Assembly: GCF_963924675.1 (NCBI RefSeq)
Contig: NC_089236.1
Span: 33,131,319 to 33,195,318, forward strand
DNA: 64,000 bases
Source of the DNA: Phocoena phocoena
Lineage: Eukaryota; Chordata; Mammalia; Artiodactyla; Phocoenidae
Reading direction: 5' to 3'
Both the position numbers and the translations under genes were made by a program. The notes beneath the pieces are model-generated. The model was not told where the DNA came from and made no database searches. It saw only the letters and a list, made by a program, of their open reading frames with translations. This document shows positions 48,806-59,501 of this stretch, piece by piece (the stretch's first letter is position 1; each line of letters starts with the position of its first letter).

Positions 48806-48922
48806 TTTTTTTTTTGGCCTTGCTGCGTGGCTTGCAGGATCTTAGTTCCCCAACCAGGGATTGAACCCAGGCCCAGGCAGTGAAAGTGCCAAGTCCTAAC
48901 CGCTGGACTGCCAGGGAATCCC
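48806..48922 (-). mobile_element. Short tRNA-derived cetartiodactyl SINE, antisense
   Basis: After a T-run: 'ggccttgctgcgtggcttgc', 'aggatcttagttccccaacc', 'agggattgaacccaggcc', ending 'ccgctggactgccagggaat'. This differs from the CHR-2 body and matches an older tRNA-type SINE shared with other cetartiodactyls. Flanked by agaatggat (48795-48803 and 48923-48931). Confidence 0.85.
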
Positions 48923-49007
48923 AGAATGGATCATTTTTGAGAGTAGTTTAGAACAAAGACATAAGGACTCCCAATCTTGTGGCAAGATTTTGAGGAAGGG
49001 GCACTAT

Positions 49008-49500
49008 ATTGGTTATCTATCACTGCATAACAAATTACACCAAAACTTAGTGACTTAAAACAATATTTATGATCTCACAGTTTGTATGTGTCAGAAACTT
49101 GGACATGGCTTAGTTGGGGCCTCTGTTTCAAGGTGTCTCACAGGTTGTAATCGAGGTATCAGCTGGGCTGCAGAAATCTCAAGGCTCAACTGGGGAATAT
49201 CCACTCCCATATTCACCCAAGTGATGGTGACAGGATTCAGTTTCTTGTGGATTTTTGGCTGGAGGCAGCCCTCAGTTTCTTGCCACGTGGGCCTCTCCAC
49301 AGGGCAACTGACAACATGGTGTCTCCATCTATCGGAGTGAGCAAGAGCGAGAGCAAGAGAGGGCAAGCAAATCAGAAATTGGAGTCATTTCTAACCTGAT
49401 CTTGGAAGTGGCATCCCATCACTTTTGCGGCATTCTATTTGCTAGTGGCAGGTCACCAGGTCCAGCCTACTCTCAAGGGTCCAGCCCACCCTCACACATA
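49008..49500 (-). mobile_element. MLT1-type LTR (ERVL-MaLR), antisense
   Basis: 'ttggttatctatcactgcat', 'aacaaattacaccaaaact', 'gtgacttaaaacaatattta' and 'ctcacagtttgtatgtgtca' are the reversed 3' end of a MaLR LTR. The rest runs to the 49.5-kb region. Fossil, non-coding. Confidence 0.7.
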
Positions 49501-50270
49501 CATATGTGAAGAGTTAGGGATCATTGGGAGCAATTTTAGAAGCTGTTCAGCAAAGACAGTAAAACACAGGAGGAATGAGCCCCATTAGAAATCTTTCAAT
49601 CTGGGGCAACATCAAAGATGGATTCTGAGGTTGTAGGCAAGGGGGAGCATGAGAGCTTGGGTAGAAGGAGAATCCTTCCCTTAAGGCATTGGAAACAGTG
49701 AGGGGAAGAGAGCAGATCCTGGAAGGTGGCAAAGAAGGAACACTGTCAGAATTTCTCAGGAAACGTGAGACATCTGTTAAGCAAAGAATTATAAGATTAG
49801 AATCCCGTTTTTTTTGTTAATGACTCATTAATCAGAATTCTTCTGCATCTTGAAAATCCAGGGGGTGAAAAGTCATAGCTGGATGAACGTTCTCTCCACA
49901 AGGCTGTATCTTATATATGGCTTCTGATAGTCCCCGACTCCCATCCTCCTGTTTAGTAATACCCCAGTTTTTCTGTCTGTAACATACATCCATGCCATAA
50001 AAGGACTTGTTGTCCTTGCTTATGCTACATGCCCACTGCAGGACCAATCACTGTGTCCAGGAGGTTGTAGTGTCATGATTGGCCTACCCTAAGACTCATG
50101 CTTACCTGTATAACTAAAGGCTGAGGGCATTGCTTATAGTCATTAATACAGTTCACAAGATATTTCCACTTTCCTTCCATCACAAGGTAGGATTGCACTT
50201 CCCTGTTTCATTGGGGATAACTTATGGCCATGTGGCTTTGACCAATGTAAGGGAGCAGAAGTAATGGATA
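49501..50270. other. Unclassified; a short old-repeat piece at about 50040-50110
   Basis: 50040-50085 contains 'ggaccaatcactgtgtccag' and 'catgattggcctacc', wording of the same unclassified old family as at 28.06 kb. The rest is unassigned. Confidence 0.35.
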
Positions 50271-50274
50271 TCAC

Positions 50275-51715
50275 TTTAAAAAATAACAGCCTTATTGAGG
50301 AATAATTCACAAACCATAAAATCCACCATCTTCAATTGTATGATTCGGTGGTTTTCAGTATATTCACAGAGTTGTACATCTGTCACCTTTATCAAATGCC
50401 AGAAAGTTTTCATCACTCCAAAATGAAACCTCATATTCATTAGCAGTCACTCCCCATTTTCCTCTCCCACCAGCCCCTGCACATTGCTAACCTATTTTCT
50501 GTCTATACAGATTTGCCTATTCCGGATGTTTCATACAATGTGTGGCCTTTCATAACGGGCTTCTTTCACTTAACATAATGTTTTCAAGGTTCATCCAAGT
50601 TGTAGCAGAATCAGTATTTCATTCCTTTTTATGGTCGGGTAATATTTCAATGTATAGATTTACTATTACATTTTGTTTATCCGTTCACCCATTGATGGAC
50701 ATTTTGATTGTCTCCACATTTTGGCTATTATGAATAATGCTGCTACGAACATTTGTTTCCAGGTTTTTGTTTCTTTTTATTTCTTTTGCATATATACTTA
50801 AGAGTGAGACTGCTGGGTCATGTGGTAACTCTATGTTTATCTTTTTGAGGGACTGCTAAGCTGTTTTCTAAAGAAGCTGAACTATTTTACATTCCTACCA
50901 GCAATGTATAAGGGTTTCAATTTCTCCACCAACACTTCTTATTTTCTATTGTTTAATTTTTTTATCGTTTAAATTTAACTATTCTTGAAGGTACTTTGTT
51001 GTGATTTTGGTTTGCATTTCTTTAATGACTAACAATGTTGAATATCTATCTTTTCATGTGCTTATTGGTCAGTTGTACATCTTCTTTGGAGAAATGTCTA
51101 TTTAAATCTTTTGCCCATTTTTAACTGGATTGTCTTTTTATTGTCGAGTTGTAAGACTTCTTTATATATTCTGGATACAGGTCCCTTGTCAGATATATGG
51201 TTTGCAATTACGTTCCCCCATTCCTTCGGTTGTCTTTTCACTTTCTTGATAGAGTCTTTTAAAGCTCAAAGTTTTTCATTTTAATGAAGTCTAATTTATT
51301 TTTTTTCTTTTGTTTGTGCCATATATAAGGAAACATTTTTGTTTGTATCATATAGAGGAAACCTGAGGTCTTGAAGATTTAGTCCTGTTTTTAAGAGTTT
51401 TAAAATTTCAGCTCTTACATTTAACTTTACATTTACCTTTTATTTCATATTTCACATTTAGCTTGTACATTTAGGTCTATGATCCACTTTGAATTAATTT
51501 TTCTATATGGTATGAGGTAGTGGTTCAACTTTATTCTTTTTTATGCGGCTATCTAATTGTCCCAACACCATCTGTTAGAAGGACTATTTTTCTCTCACTG
51601 AATTTTCTCTGTATCCTTGTCAACAATCAATTGATGATAAATGTGAAGATTTAATTCTGGGTTCTCAGTTCTATGTCATTGATGTTTAGCCTTCTGCCAG
51701 TTCATGTGTGTCACT
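50275..51715 (-). mobile_element. Old L1 (L1M-type) 3' half, antisense
   Basis: About 1.4 kb from 'aacagccttattgaggaata' (reversed 3' UTR) through 'ccattgatggacattttga', 'gagtgagactgctgggtca' and 'gagaaatgtctatttaaatc' to 'ccttgtcaacaatcaattga'. This is antisense L1 ORF2 C-terminal coding sequence, much more diverged than the other L1 copies in the window. No reading frame survives. Confidence 0.85.
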
Positions 51716-52125
51716 TCCTTAGCAAGTTTTAAGAGCCAGTGCACAACTGGCCACACTTTATTTCTTTGCTTCTTCATTGTTCCAGATAGGGGCTGAAATC
51801 TTAGCCTGGGTTCCACAGTAAGGATAATGTGGAGAAAAGCTCAGAACCAAAGCACTCTGGACACAGTGTGAGTGAGAATTCAACTTTTGCTTGAATTTAC
51901 TCATAACCAAGTTCATGTACTAGCCTGTTCTTAAAAATTCAACACTAAAATTGACACTCCACATAGAGTGAGGGTGAAGTCCCCAAAAAAGCCTGAAGAA
52001 AGGAAGTGAGAAAGGATGCTAGACAAGCAAAACTTCAGCTATAATTTTAAACCCCAAGGGCTATGAGCTACCAATAAGTATGTTTTATATTTTTGATGTA
52101 GCCTGCCAACATCAACACATATTAT
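51716..52125. other. Unclassified sequence
   Basis: No recognised repeat or exon. Confidence 0.35.
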
Positions 52126-52129
52126 TGAT

Positions 52130-52640
52130 TACTATGTCCTAGGTACTGGTGTGTAAAATGGCATCTCTACCCTCAGGATCTTACATTCTAATTGGGAGGT
52201 AGAATGTATACATGGAATATAAAGAACCATACAAGCTATCATGTAATAAGTGATGCTAGAGAGGTTTAAAGAAGAAATAAATATAATCTAGTGTGGTTAA
52301 GAAGGATTTCACTGTGTTGTGATTTAAGTTGTGCCTGCAGGGAAAAGAATGATTTAGACAATCAAAGAGGAGGAGGAAGGTATATAAAAAGTGAAAAGAG
52401 GGGCAGGCAAAGTAGTACCAACTTGCTTGGGAGACAATTAATAAATAGACCAGTTTATCTGGAACAAGAAGATCTTTTGAGAAGTAGTTGTAAAAAGAGT
52501 TTGGAGGCAAAATTGAAGTCTGTGAATGATGAATCTAAGTTTTATTCTGTAGGTAGTGGGAAAACATTAAAAACTTTTTTGGAGGAAAAATGATGTTTTT
52601 GTGAAATTAATCTTATGGCACTGACTTAGAAGCTGAAAAG
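52130..52640 (-). mobile_element. L2 LINE fragment, antisense
   Basis: 'tgattactatgtcctaggta', 'accctcaggatcttacattc', 'aagaaggatttcactgtgtt' and 'tctgtaggtagtgggaaaa' are in antisense L2 order. Confidence 0.6.
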
Positions 52641-52769
52641 GTAGGTTTACTTCATCACCTCTGAAATGACTGCAGAAGGTAGTACTTTAATATATCTAAT
52701 TTACTATAGTTCATCAGTACAGCCCTGTAGAGACTTGGAAGTGTCAATTGCTTCACTGTTGTTCTCCAA

Positions 52770-53135
52770 GCTAGAATCGGTTCAGGCTGCTCTAACAGAA
52801 TACTGTAAACTGAGTGGCTAATAAACAACAGAAATTTTATTTCTCAAAGTTCTAAAGGCTGGGAAGTTCAAGATCAAGGTGCCAGAAGATTCAGTGTCTG
52901 GTGAGAGCTCAGATCCTTGTTCATAGATGATGTCTTCTCACTGTGTCCTCACATGGCAGAAGGAGAGAGGAGACTCTCTAGAGTCTCTTTTATATGGGCA
53001 CTAATCCCATTCATGAGGGCTCCATCCTCATGACCTAATCACTTCCCAAGGGCTCCAACTTCTGATACTATCACACTGGGAATTAAGTTTTCAACATATG
53101 AATTTTGGGGAGACACAAATTTTCTGTCTATAGCA
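52770..53135 (-). mobile_element. MLT1/MST-type LTR (ERVL-MaLR), antisense
   Basis: 'caggctgctctaacagaata', 'tcaagatcaaggtgccagaa', 'cactgtgtcctcacatggca', 'catgacctaatcacttccca' and 'acatatgaattttggggaga' reproduce the antisense MaLR LTR along its length. Confidence 0.8.
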
Positions 53136-53890
53136 ATTACTATCTAATATTGGAATCTTCTGTATTGGATAATATAGTGTCAGTGCCTGAATGGTAATGT
53201 TTATCAAAATGGTAGGAAAAAAATCCCCAGAAAACATACTGAGTGTGGGCTTTAAATTTTTGGATCCATCCGGGCCTTGAAACTGATTACAGAGACAAAT
53301 AGTAGACTTCAACAGTGAAAGAAATCAAAGACTCAGCCATCTGAATGTGGCATTTGTGAGCTGTTTTGAGTGACAGTTGGCAAATATTTTCCCAACTGTC
53401 AATTCTAAGAAACATGCAAAGAGATTCTGTGAAACTGAATACAGCAGTGAACCTGTGTCTCTGTTAAACCACAGATAAATGAAATAAGCTGATATTAAAT
53501 TTCTAAAGGGAACTTAAACCACCTGCTAAGTTGTAGAATTTAATTTGCAAGATGAATACTTGGCACTTCTTTCATAGCTTCATTTGTTGTTTTAATAAAA
53601 ATGTTCACAATGGTTTGGTTCCATCTGTTAAAGAAAGTGAAAACAGCTAACTGCTATTCAAACAAAATATACAGCTTTCTAGAAAACAATATCTAGTGCC
53701 ACCAAAATGTAAAGAGGTATTTATAAATTTAAACTTCTAAAAAATGTTGTCATAATTGCACTGCATCTTGGACTCAACATATAAATAATTTATACAAAAA
53801 ATTTAAATTATTCCCCCACACTCCAAAAGCAAATGAATGTGTTCAAAGTTATTGTGACCATGAATCTTATTGCATCAAGCTACAGATTTT
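53136..53890. other. Unclassified AT-rich sequence
   Basis: No recognised repeat or exon. Confidence 0.35.
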
Positions 53891-53892
53891 CA

Positions 53893-55956
53893 TATTTATA
53901 GGTTATCCCACCCAAAAGTGGCAGAATACACATTCTTATCAAGTGTACATGGAACATTCTCCAGGATAGATCATATACTGGGTCACAAATCAAGACTTGG
54001 TAAATTAAAAAAAACTGAAATCGTATCAAGCATTTTTTCTGATCACAACATTATGAGACTAGAAATCGATTACAGGAAAAAACCCATAAAAAACACAAAA
54101 ACATGGAGGATAAACAGTGTGCTACTAAATAACTAAAGATCACTGAAGAAATGAAAGAGGAAATTAAAAAAATACATAGAAATTAATGATGACCCAAAAC
54201 CTATGGGATGAAGCAAAAGCAGTTCTAAGAGGGAAGTTTATAGCAATTCAGTCTCACCTCAAGAAACAAGAAAAATCTCAAATAAACAATCCAACCTTAC
54301 ACCTAAAGTAACTACTGAAAGAAGAACAAAGAAAACCCAAAGTCAGGAGAAGGAAAGAAATCATAAAGATCAGAGCAGAAATAAATAAAATAGAAATGAA
54401 GAAAACTATAGCAAAGGACAATAAAACTAAAACCTGGTTCTTTAAGAAGGTAAACAAAATTGATAACCTGTTAGCCAGACTTATCAAGAAAAAAAAGGAG
54501 AGGACGTAAATCAATAAAATTAGAAATGGGGCTTCCCTGGTGACACAGTGGTTAAGAATCCATGTCAATGCAGGGGACACGGGTTTAAGCCCTGGTCCTG
54601 GAAGATCCCACATGCTGCAGAGCAACTAAGCCTGGGCACCAGAACTACTGAGCCTGCACTCTAGAGCTTGTGAGCCACAACTACTGAAGCCCGTGTGCCT
54701 AGAGACCATGCTCCACAACAAGAGACACATGCAGTGCAACAAAGAGTAGCCCTCACTCGCCGCAACTAGAGAGAACCCACACACAGCAACGAAGAACCAA
54801 TGGAGCCAAAAATAAATTAAAAATAAAATAAATAAATTAAAAATATTAGACCAGATGGTTTCACAGGTGAATTCTTTCAAACATTTAGAGAAGAGCTAAC
54901 ACCTATCTTTCTCAAACTCTTCCAAAAAATTGCAGAGGAAGGAACACTCCCAAACTCTTTCTACAAGGCCACCATCACTCTGATACCAAAACCGGACAAA
55001 GATGTCAAAAAAAAGGAATATTACAGACCAATATCACTGATGAACATGCATGCAAAAATCCTCAACAAAATACTAGCAAACAGAATCCAACACATTAAAA
55101 TGATATACATGATCAAGTGATTTTTATCCCAGTAACGCAAAGATTCTTCAGTATATGCAAATCAATCAATGTGATACACCATATTAACAAATTAAGGAAT
55201 AAAAACCATATGATCATCTCAATAGATGCAGAAAAAGCTTTTGACAAAATTCAACACCAATTTATGATTAAAACTCTCCAGAAAATGGGCACAGAGGAAA
55301 ACTACCTCAACATAATAAAGGTCACATACAACAAACCCACAGCAAACATCATTCTCAATGGTGAAAAACTGAAAGCATTTCCTCTAATATCAGGAAAAAG
55401 ACAAGGATGTCCACTCTTGCCTCTCTTATTCAACATAGTTTTGGAAGTCCTAGCCACAGCAATCAGAGAAGAAAATGAAATAAAAGGAATCCAAATTGGA
55501 AAAGAAGAAGTAAAACTGTCACTGTTTGCAAATGACACGATACTATACATAGAAAATCCTAAAGATGCCACCAGACAACTACTAGAACTAATCAATGAAT
55601 TTGGTAAGGTTGCAGGATACAAAATTAATGCACAGAAATCTCTTGCATTCCTATACACTAACAATGAAAGAGCAGAAAGACAAATTAAGGAAACACTCCC
55701 ATTTACCACTGCAACAAAAAGAAAAAAATACCTGGGAATAAACCTACCTAAGGAGGCAAAAGACCTGTACTCAGAAAACTATAAAACACTGATGAAAGGA
55801 ATCACAGATGACATAAACAGATGGAGAAATATACCATGTTCTTGGATTAGAAGAATCAATATTGTGAGAATGACTATACTACCCAAAGCAATCTACAGAT
55901 TCAGTGTAATCCCTATCAAATTACCAATGACATTCTTCACAGAATTAAAAAAATAA
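53893..55956 (+). pseudogene. L1 ORF2 fragment (endonuclease to reverse transcriptase)
   Basis: Two open pieces: 53870-54136 (end of the endonuclease domain, with 'SDHN') and 55117-55956 (279 codons of reverse transcriptase). The catalytic box reads FAND in '[11 protein letters not shown]', so the first of the two paired aspartates has become asparagine, which would abolish polymerase activity. The C-terminal third is absent. An inserted SINE and associated loss remove the region between the two pieces. Confidence 0.88.
54532..54844 (+). mobile_element. CHR-1-like SINE, sense, in L1 ORF2
   Basis: 'ggcttccctggtgacacagt', 'tggttaagaatcc', 'gaagatcccacatgctgcag', 'gagccacaactactgaagcc', 'ccgcaactagagagaaccca' and an (AAAT)n tail give a near-complete CHR-1-type element. 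The L1 on its left stops at 'attagaaatgg' and resumes on the right at 'tagaccagatggtttcac'. No target-site duplication is visible. Confidence 0.92.
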
Positions 55957-55960
55957 TAAT

Positions 55961-56509
55961 AATAAATAAATATTTTTTTAAAAAGAATGTTAAGCACTTA
56001 ATACTTGCTGTGTTGTCATTTATGGAGTATTTGTACCCTACAAGTAAGGCTGAGATTACCCCTTGACCTTGGCTATAGTTACAGGTTAATCAAACCTTTG
56101 CTCCTCCTGACTTGTTTTAGAAACAGAGAAAGGTTTGTGTGTTGGGCTGCTAGGAGGTATCTTGCTAGGTTCCCCTTCTGCCCTATGAATTGATTTCCCT
56201 GGCACAGTGGTGGATCCGGGCATGAGGGCGCTATTTTTGCCACCTTATTCCAGGAGATGGACAAAATGACTCAAGGTGAACTCATCGAAACTTCCCCATG
56301 ATCTGAAATTTTTTTTCTCCTGATAATATAAATAATTTTAAACAACCTGAGTCATGGATCAAAGAAGAGCTATAAACTGAAGTTGCAGAATTTCTAAAAT
56401 GCAATGATAATGAAAACTATATATCAGTGCTCAAAAATGTCATAACCCTAAATATTTACATTACTTAAAAAAGAAGGAATAAAAATAAATGCATTAAGCT
56501 ATTAACTTA
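55961..56509 (+). repeat. Left arm of a large inverted repeat
   Basis: Its reverse complement matches 58175-58722. Over 55981-56509 I count six substitutions and one single-base indel (98.7% identity). The outermost about 20 bases are A/T-rich SINE-tail-like sequence (aataaataaatattttttta) directly joined to the broken L1. The inner about 170 bp (from about 56338) is old L1 sequence that continues without a break beyond the arm into the spacer. The central part (55985-56337) is unclassified. Confidence 0.93.
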
Positions 56510-57760
56510 AAAAGGTTTGAAAAGGAAAAACAAAATAAACTTAAGAAAACAGAAGGATGTATTAGTAAAGATAAAAGCAGAATTAATGAATTAAAAAAAT
56601 AGAAAATTGAAGTGATAAATAATTTAAAACCTCAGTCTTTGTGGAAAATAACAGAGTACATAAATGAGTTAAGGAAAAATATAAGGGAAGTATAACTACA
56701 TAGATTGATAAATGACAGTAGGAAAGTAACCACAGAAAGGACTTTTAAGAATTCTGAGATTACTCTGCTTAACTCTATGCAAACAAATTGAGAAACCTGG
56801 ATGGAATGAATAAATTACCATAAAAAATAATGAATATATAAACAGACCAATTTTCAAAAAGAAATAGCAGCTGTCAAAGTATGATCGTCTAAAAACATTA
56901 CCAGACTCAGGCAATTTTACAAGAATTTCATAAAATCTTAAAAAATGGTAACGCCGGGCTTCCCTGGTGGCACAGTGGTTAAGAGTCCGCCTGCCAATGC
57001 AGGGGACACAGGTTCGTGCCCTGGTCTGGGAGGATCCCACATGCTGCGGAGCGGCTGGGCCCGTGAGCTATGGCCGCTGAGCCTGTGCTTCCGGAGCCTG
57101 TGCTCCGCGACAGGAGAGGCCACAACAGTGAGAGGCCCACATACCGAAAAAAAAAAAAGAAAAAAATAAGGTAACTCCAATGCTATTGGAACTATTCCAA
57201 GAATGGAAAAAAGTAAAATCCCAAACCTATTTTTTTCATAAGTTTGCAAGTCCTCTATGAATAAAACATTTAAATACAAAGTAAAGACACATATAGAGCA
57301 CTTGAATTAATGGAAAGACATATCATATGCTTGATTAGGATTCAAATCAGTTTCTGCTAAGTTAATTTGCTAATTTAATGTGGTCCTAGTAAAAATACAA
57401 CAAAATTTTTTTTTTCTATACAAGTTATTGCTAAATTTTACCTAGGAAATTAAAAAGCAAGAATTCTTTAAAATTCTTTAGAATTCTTTTAAAATTCTTT
57501 AAAAAAAAAATGAATAGTGATGTAGAACTAGCCCTACCAGATATTAAAATATTACAAGGTCTTCAGACAAACCAATAAATCAGAATAAGAATTCCAGAAA
57601 TACAGTCAAATAGATACTGAGAAACATATTATAAATTAATATATAATAAATGTGGCATCTGAAATCTGTTAAAAAGAGAATTATTCATTGAGTGGTGTTG
57701 GAAAAAATGGGGTGCGTTCTGGATAAAATTGAGATACTTCACTTAACTTCAAATGGAATT
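56338..57760 (+). mobile_element. Old L1 (L1M/HAL1-type) ORF2 remnant, sense, with SINE
   Basis: 'cctgagtcatggatcaaaga', 'aaagataaaagcagaattaa', 'gagaaacctggatggaatga' and 'aatggaaagacatatcat' follow L1 ORF2 order with heavy decay. It overlaps the inner part of the left arm, runs through the spacer and is interrupted by the CHR-2 SINE at 56956. A local A/T repeat (aaaattcttt-like units) lies at 57460-57505. Confidence 0.65.
56956..57167 (+). mobile_element. CHR-2-type SINE, sense
   Basis: 'gggcttccctggtggcacag', 'ggttaagagtccgcctgcc', B-box-like ggttcgtgccc, 'ggagcctgtgctccgcgac' and 'gaggccacaacagtgagagg', then an A-rich tail. Flanking ggtaacgcc (56947) and ggtaactcc (57170) look like a short imperfect duplication. 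It lies in the spacer of the inverted repeat. Confidence 0.93.
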
Positions 57761-57774
57761 AGGAAGAATTCTAA

Positions 57775-58150
57775 GATGACCCCCAAGATTCCTGCCTTTC
57801 AGTGTACACTTCCTGTATAATCCCCTACACTTGATTGTGGACAGGACCTGTGAATATGATGGGTGTCACTGCTGTGATTAGATTAGATTACATGGGAAAA
57901 GTGAATAGATCTGTAGATGTTATTAAGGTCTCTAATCAGTTGACTTTAAATTAATAAAGAGGAAGATTGTCCTGAATGGGTCTGACCTAATCAGCTGAGC
58001 CCTTTAATAAGGGGTTTAGATGTCAGAGAGTCTTCTGCTGACCTTAAGGAAGCAAAACTCTCTGTTGTTAGAGGTCCTCTAAGAGGGCAACATAGCAAGG
58101 AACTGCAGGGGCCTCTCAAGGTTGAGAATGACTCATGGCTGACAGCCATT
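57775..58150 (+). mobile_element. Old LTR-like or LINE 3' repeat, unclassified
   Basis: 'acaggacctgtgaatatgat', 'gttattaaggtctctaatca', 'gggtctgacctaatcagctg' and 'aaggttgagaatgactcatg' are typical of a mammalian-wide MaLR-like repeat in sense orientation. The exact family is uncertain. It ends at or near the start of the right arm. Confidence 0.5.
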
Positions 58151-58174
58151 TACAAAATGAAAATTAACTTATTC

Positions 58175-58722
58175 TAAGTTAATAGCTTAATTCATTTATT
58201 TTTATTCCTTCTTTTTTAAGTAATGTAAATATTTAGGGTTATGACATTTTTGAGCACTGATATATAGTTTTCATTATCATTGCATTTTAGAAATTCTGCA
58301 ACTTCAGTTTATAGCTCTTCTTTGATCCATGACTCAGGTTGTTTAAAATTATTTATATTATCAGGAGAAAAAAAATTTCAGATCATGGGGAAGTTTCGAT
58401 GAGTTCACCTTGAGTCATTTGTCCATCTCCTGGAATAAGGTGGCACAAATAGTGCCCTCATGCCCGGATCCACCACTGTGCCAGGGAAATCAATTCATAG
58501 GGCAGAAGGGGGACCTAGCAAGATACCTCCTAGCAGCCCAACACACAAACCTTTCTCTGTTTCTAAAACAAGTCAGGAGGAGCAAAGGTTTGATTAACCT
58601 GTAACTATAGCCAAGGTCAAGGGGCAATCTCAGCCTTACTTGTAGGGTACAAATACTCCATAAATGACAACACAGCAAGTATTAAGTACTTAACATTCTT
58701 TTTTTAAAAAATATTTATTTAT
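58175..58722 (-). repeat. Right arm of a large inverted repeat
   Basis: Inverted copy of 55961-56509. The old-L1 part of this arm breaks off at 58175 (the left copy continues), whereas the outer end runs into a complete SINE (58701-58968) with a perfect target duplication. The two arms could pair to form a stem of about 0.55 kb with a loop of about 1.67 kb. Confidence 0.93.
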
Positions 58723-58968
58723 TTATTTGGTTGCATTGAGTCTTAGCTACCCTTAACCCTTAGTTAAGGGTTCCTTAGTTGTTGCAGGTGGGCTCCTTAA
58801 TTGCAACACGTGGGCTCATTAGTTGCAGCTTGTGGGCTCCTTAGTTGTGGCATGAGAACTCTTAGTTGTGACATGCATGTAGGATCTAGTTCCCGGGCCA
58901 GGGATTGAGCCCAGGCCCCCTGCATTGGGATTGTGGTGTCTTAACCACTGTGCCACCAGGGAAGTCCC
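58701..58968 (-). mobile_element. CHR-1-like SINE, antisense, at the arm edge
   Basis: A T/A-rich tail (58701-58728), then 'tggttgcattgagtcttagc', 'tagttgcagcttgtgggct', 'cagggattgagcccaggccc' and 'tgccaccagggaagtccc'. A perfect 16-bp duplication agtacttaacattctt flanks it (58685-58700 and 58969-58984). The left-arm counterpart keeps only the end of the A-rich tail plus this target site (with one change). Confidence 0.92.
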
Positions 58969-59100
58969 AGTACTTAACATTCTTGATTCATTATCTCTTT
59001 GTAAGAATAGTTTTTCTCCTATTATCTTTAATCTAGAGTCAACTTAATTTGATTTACTGATCATAAGCTTATCTAATTCTTATTTTCAGGCACCATTCTT

Positions 59101-59307
59101 TTTTTTTTTTTTTTTGCGTTACATGGGCCTCTCACTGTTGTGGCCTCTCCCGTTGCGGAGCACAGGCTCTGGACGCACAGGCTCAGCAGCCATGGCTCAC
59201 AGGCCCAGCCACTCCGCGGCATGTGGGATCTTCCCGGACCGGGGCACGAACCCGTGTCCCCTGCATCGGCAGGCAGATTCTCAACGACTGCGCCACCAGG
59301 GAAGCCC
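59101..59307 (-). mobile_element. CHR-2-type SINE, antisense
   Basis: T-run, 'acatgggcctctcactgttg', 'cgcacaggctcagcagccat', 'cttcccggaccggggcacga' and 'gcgccaccagggaagccc'. Flanked by aggcaccattctt (59088-59100) and aggcatcattctt (59308-59320), 13 bp with one mismatch. Confidence 0.94.
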
Positions 59308-59501
59308 AGGCATCATTCTTTAATATATTGTGAGCCAGGTTGTTAACTAAGTGTAGAGAATTGTAAAATGAAGATAATAGGGTGATTGAGCACAGTAAGT
59401 ACAAGTTAAGTTTTAACAGCCCTATGGTGTATATAAATATTTCTCTGAATTATCCATTAAAGACTTACCCCATTTAATCATGGCACATTTAACATGCTTT
59501 T

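Larger units (their letters stand above)
53893..55960 (+). mobile_element. L1 fragment truncated at both ends, sense
   Basis: Starts in the endonuclease part of ORF2 ('aggttatcccacccaaaag') and stops abruptly in the reverse transcriptase part at 'cttcacagaattaaaaaaa', with no 3' UTR. It contains a SINE at 54532-54844. About 240 bp of L1 expected at that point (equivalent to about 11250-11485 of the plus-strand copy) is missing. The right end abuts the inverted-repeat arm, so the L1 3' part was probably lost in that rearrangement, not by early polyadenylation. Confidence 0.88.

Noticed and set aside
55940..55980. Premature polyadenylation of L1 at an internal A-run as explanation of its missing 3' end
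   Set aside because: The A/T-rich sequence after the L1 matches the SINE tail at the other arm (58701-58722), so a rearrangement junction explains it better. Not fully excluded.
56005..56193. 62-codon frame repeated almost identically at 58490-58678 on the other strand, suggesting a duplicated small gene
   Set aside because: It is duplicated because it lies in the inverted-repeat arms. No start context, homolog or selection signal is visible, and one amino-acid change matches a neutral substitution.
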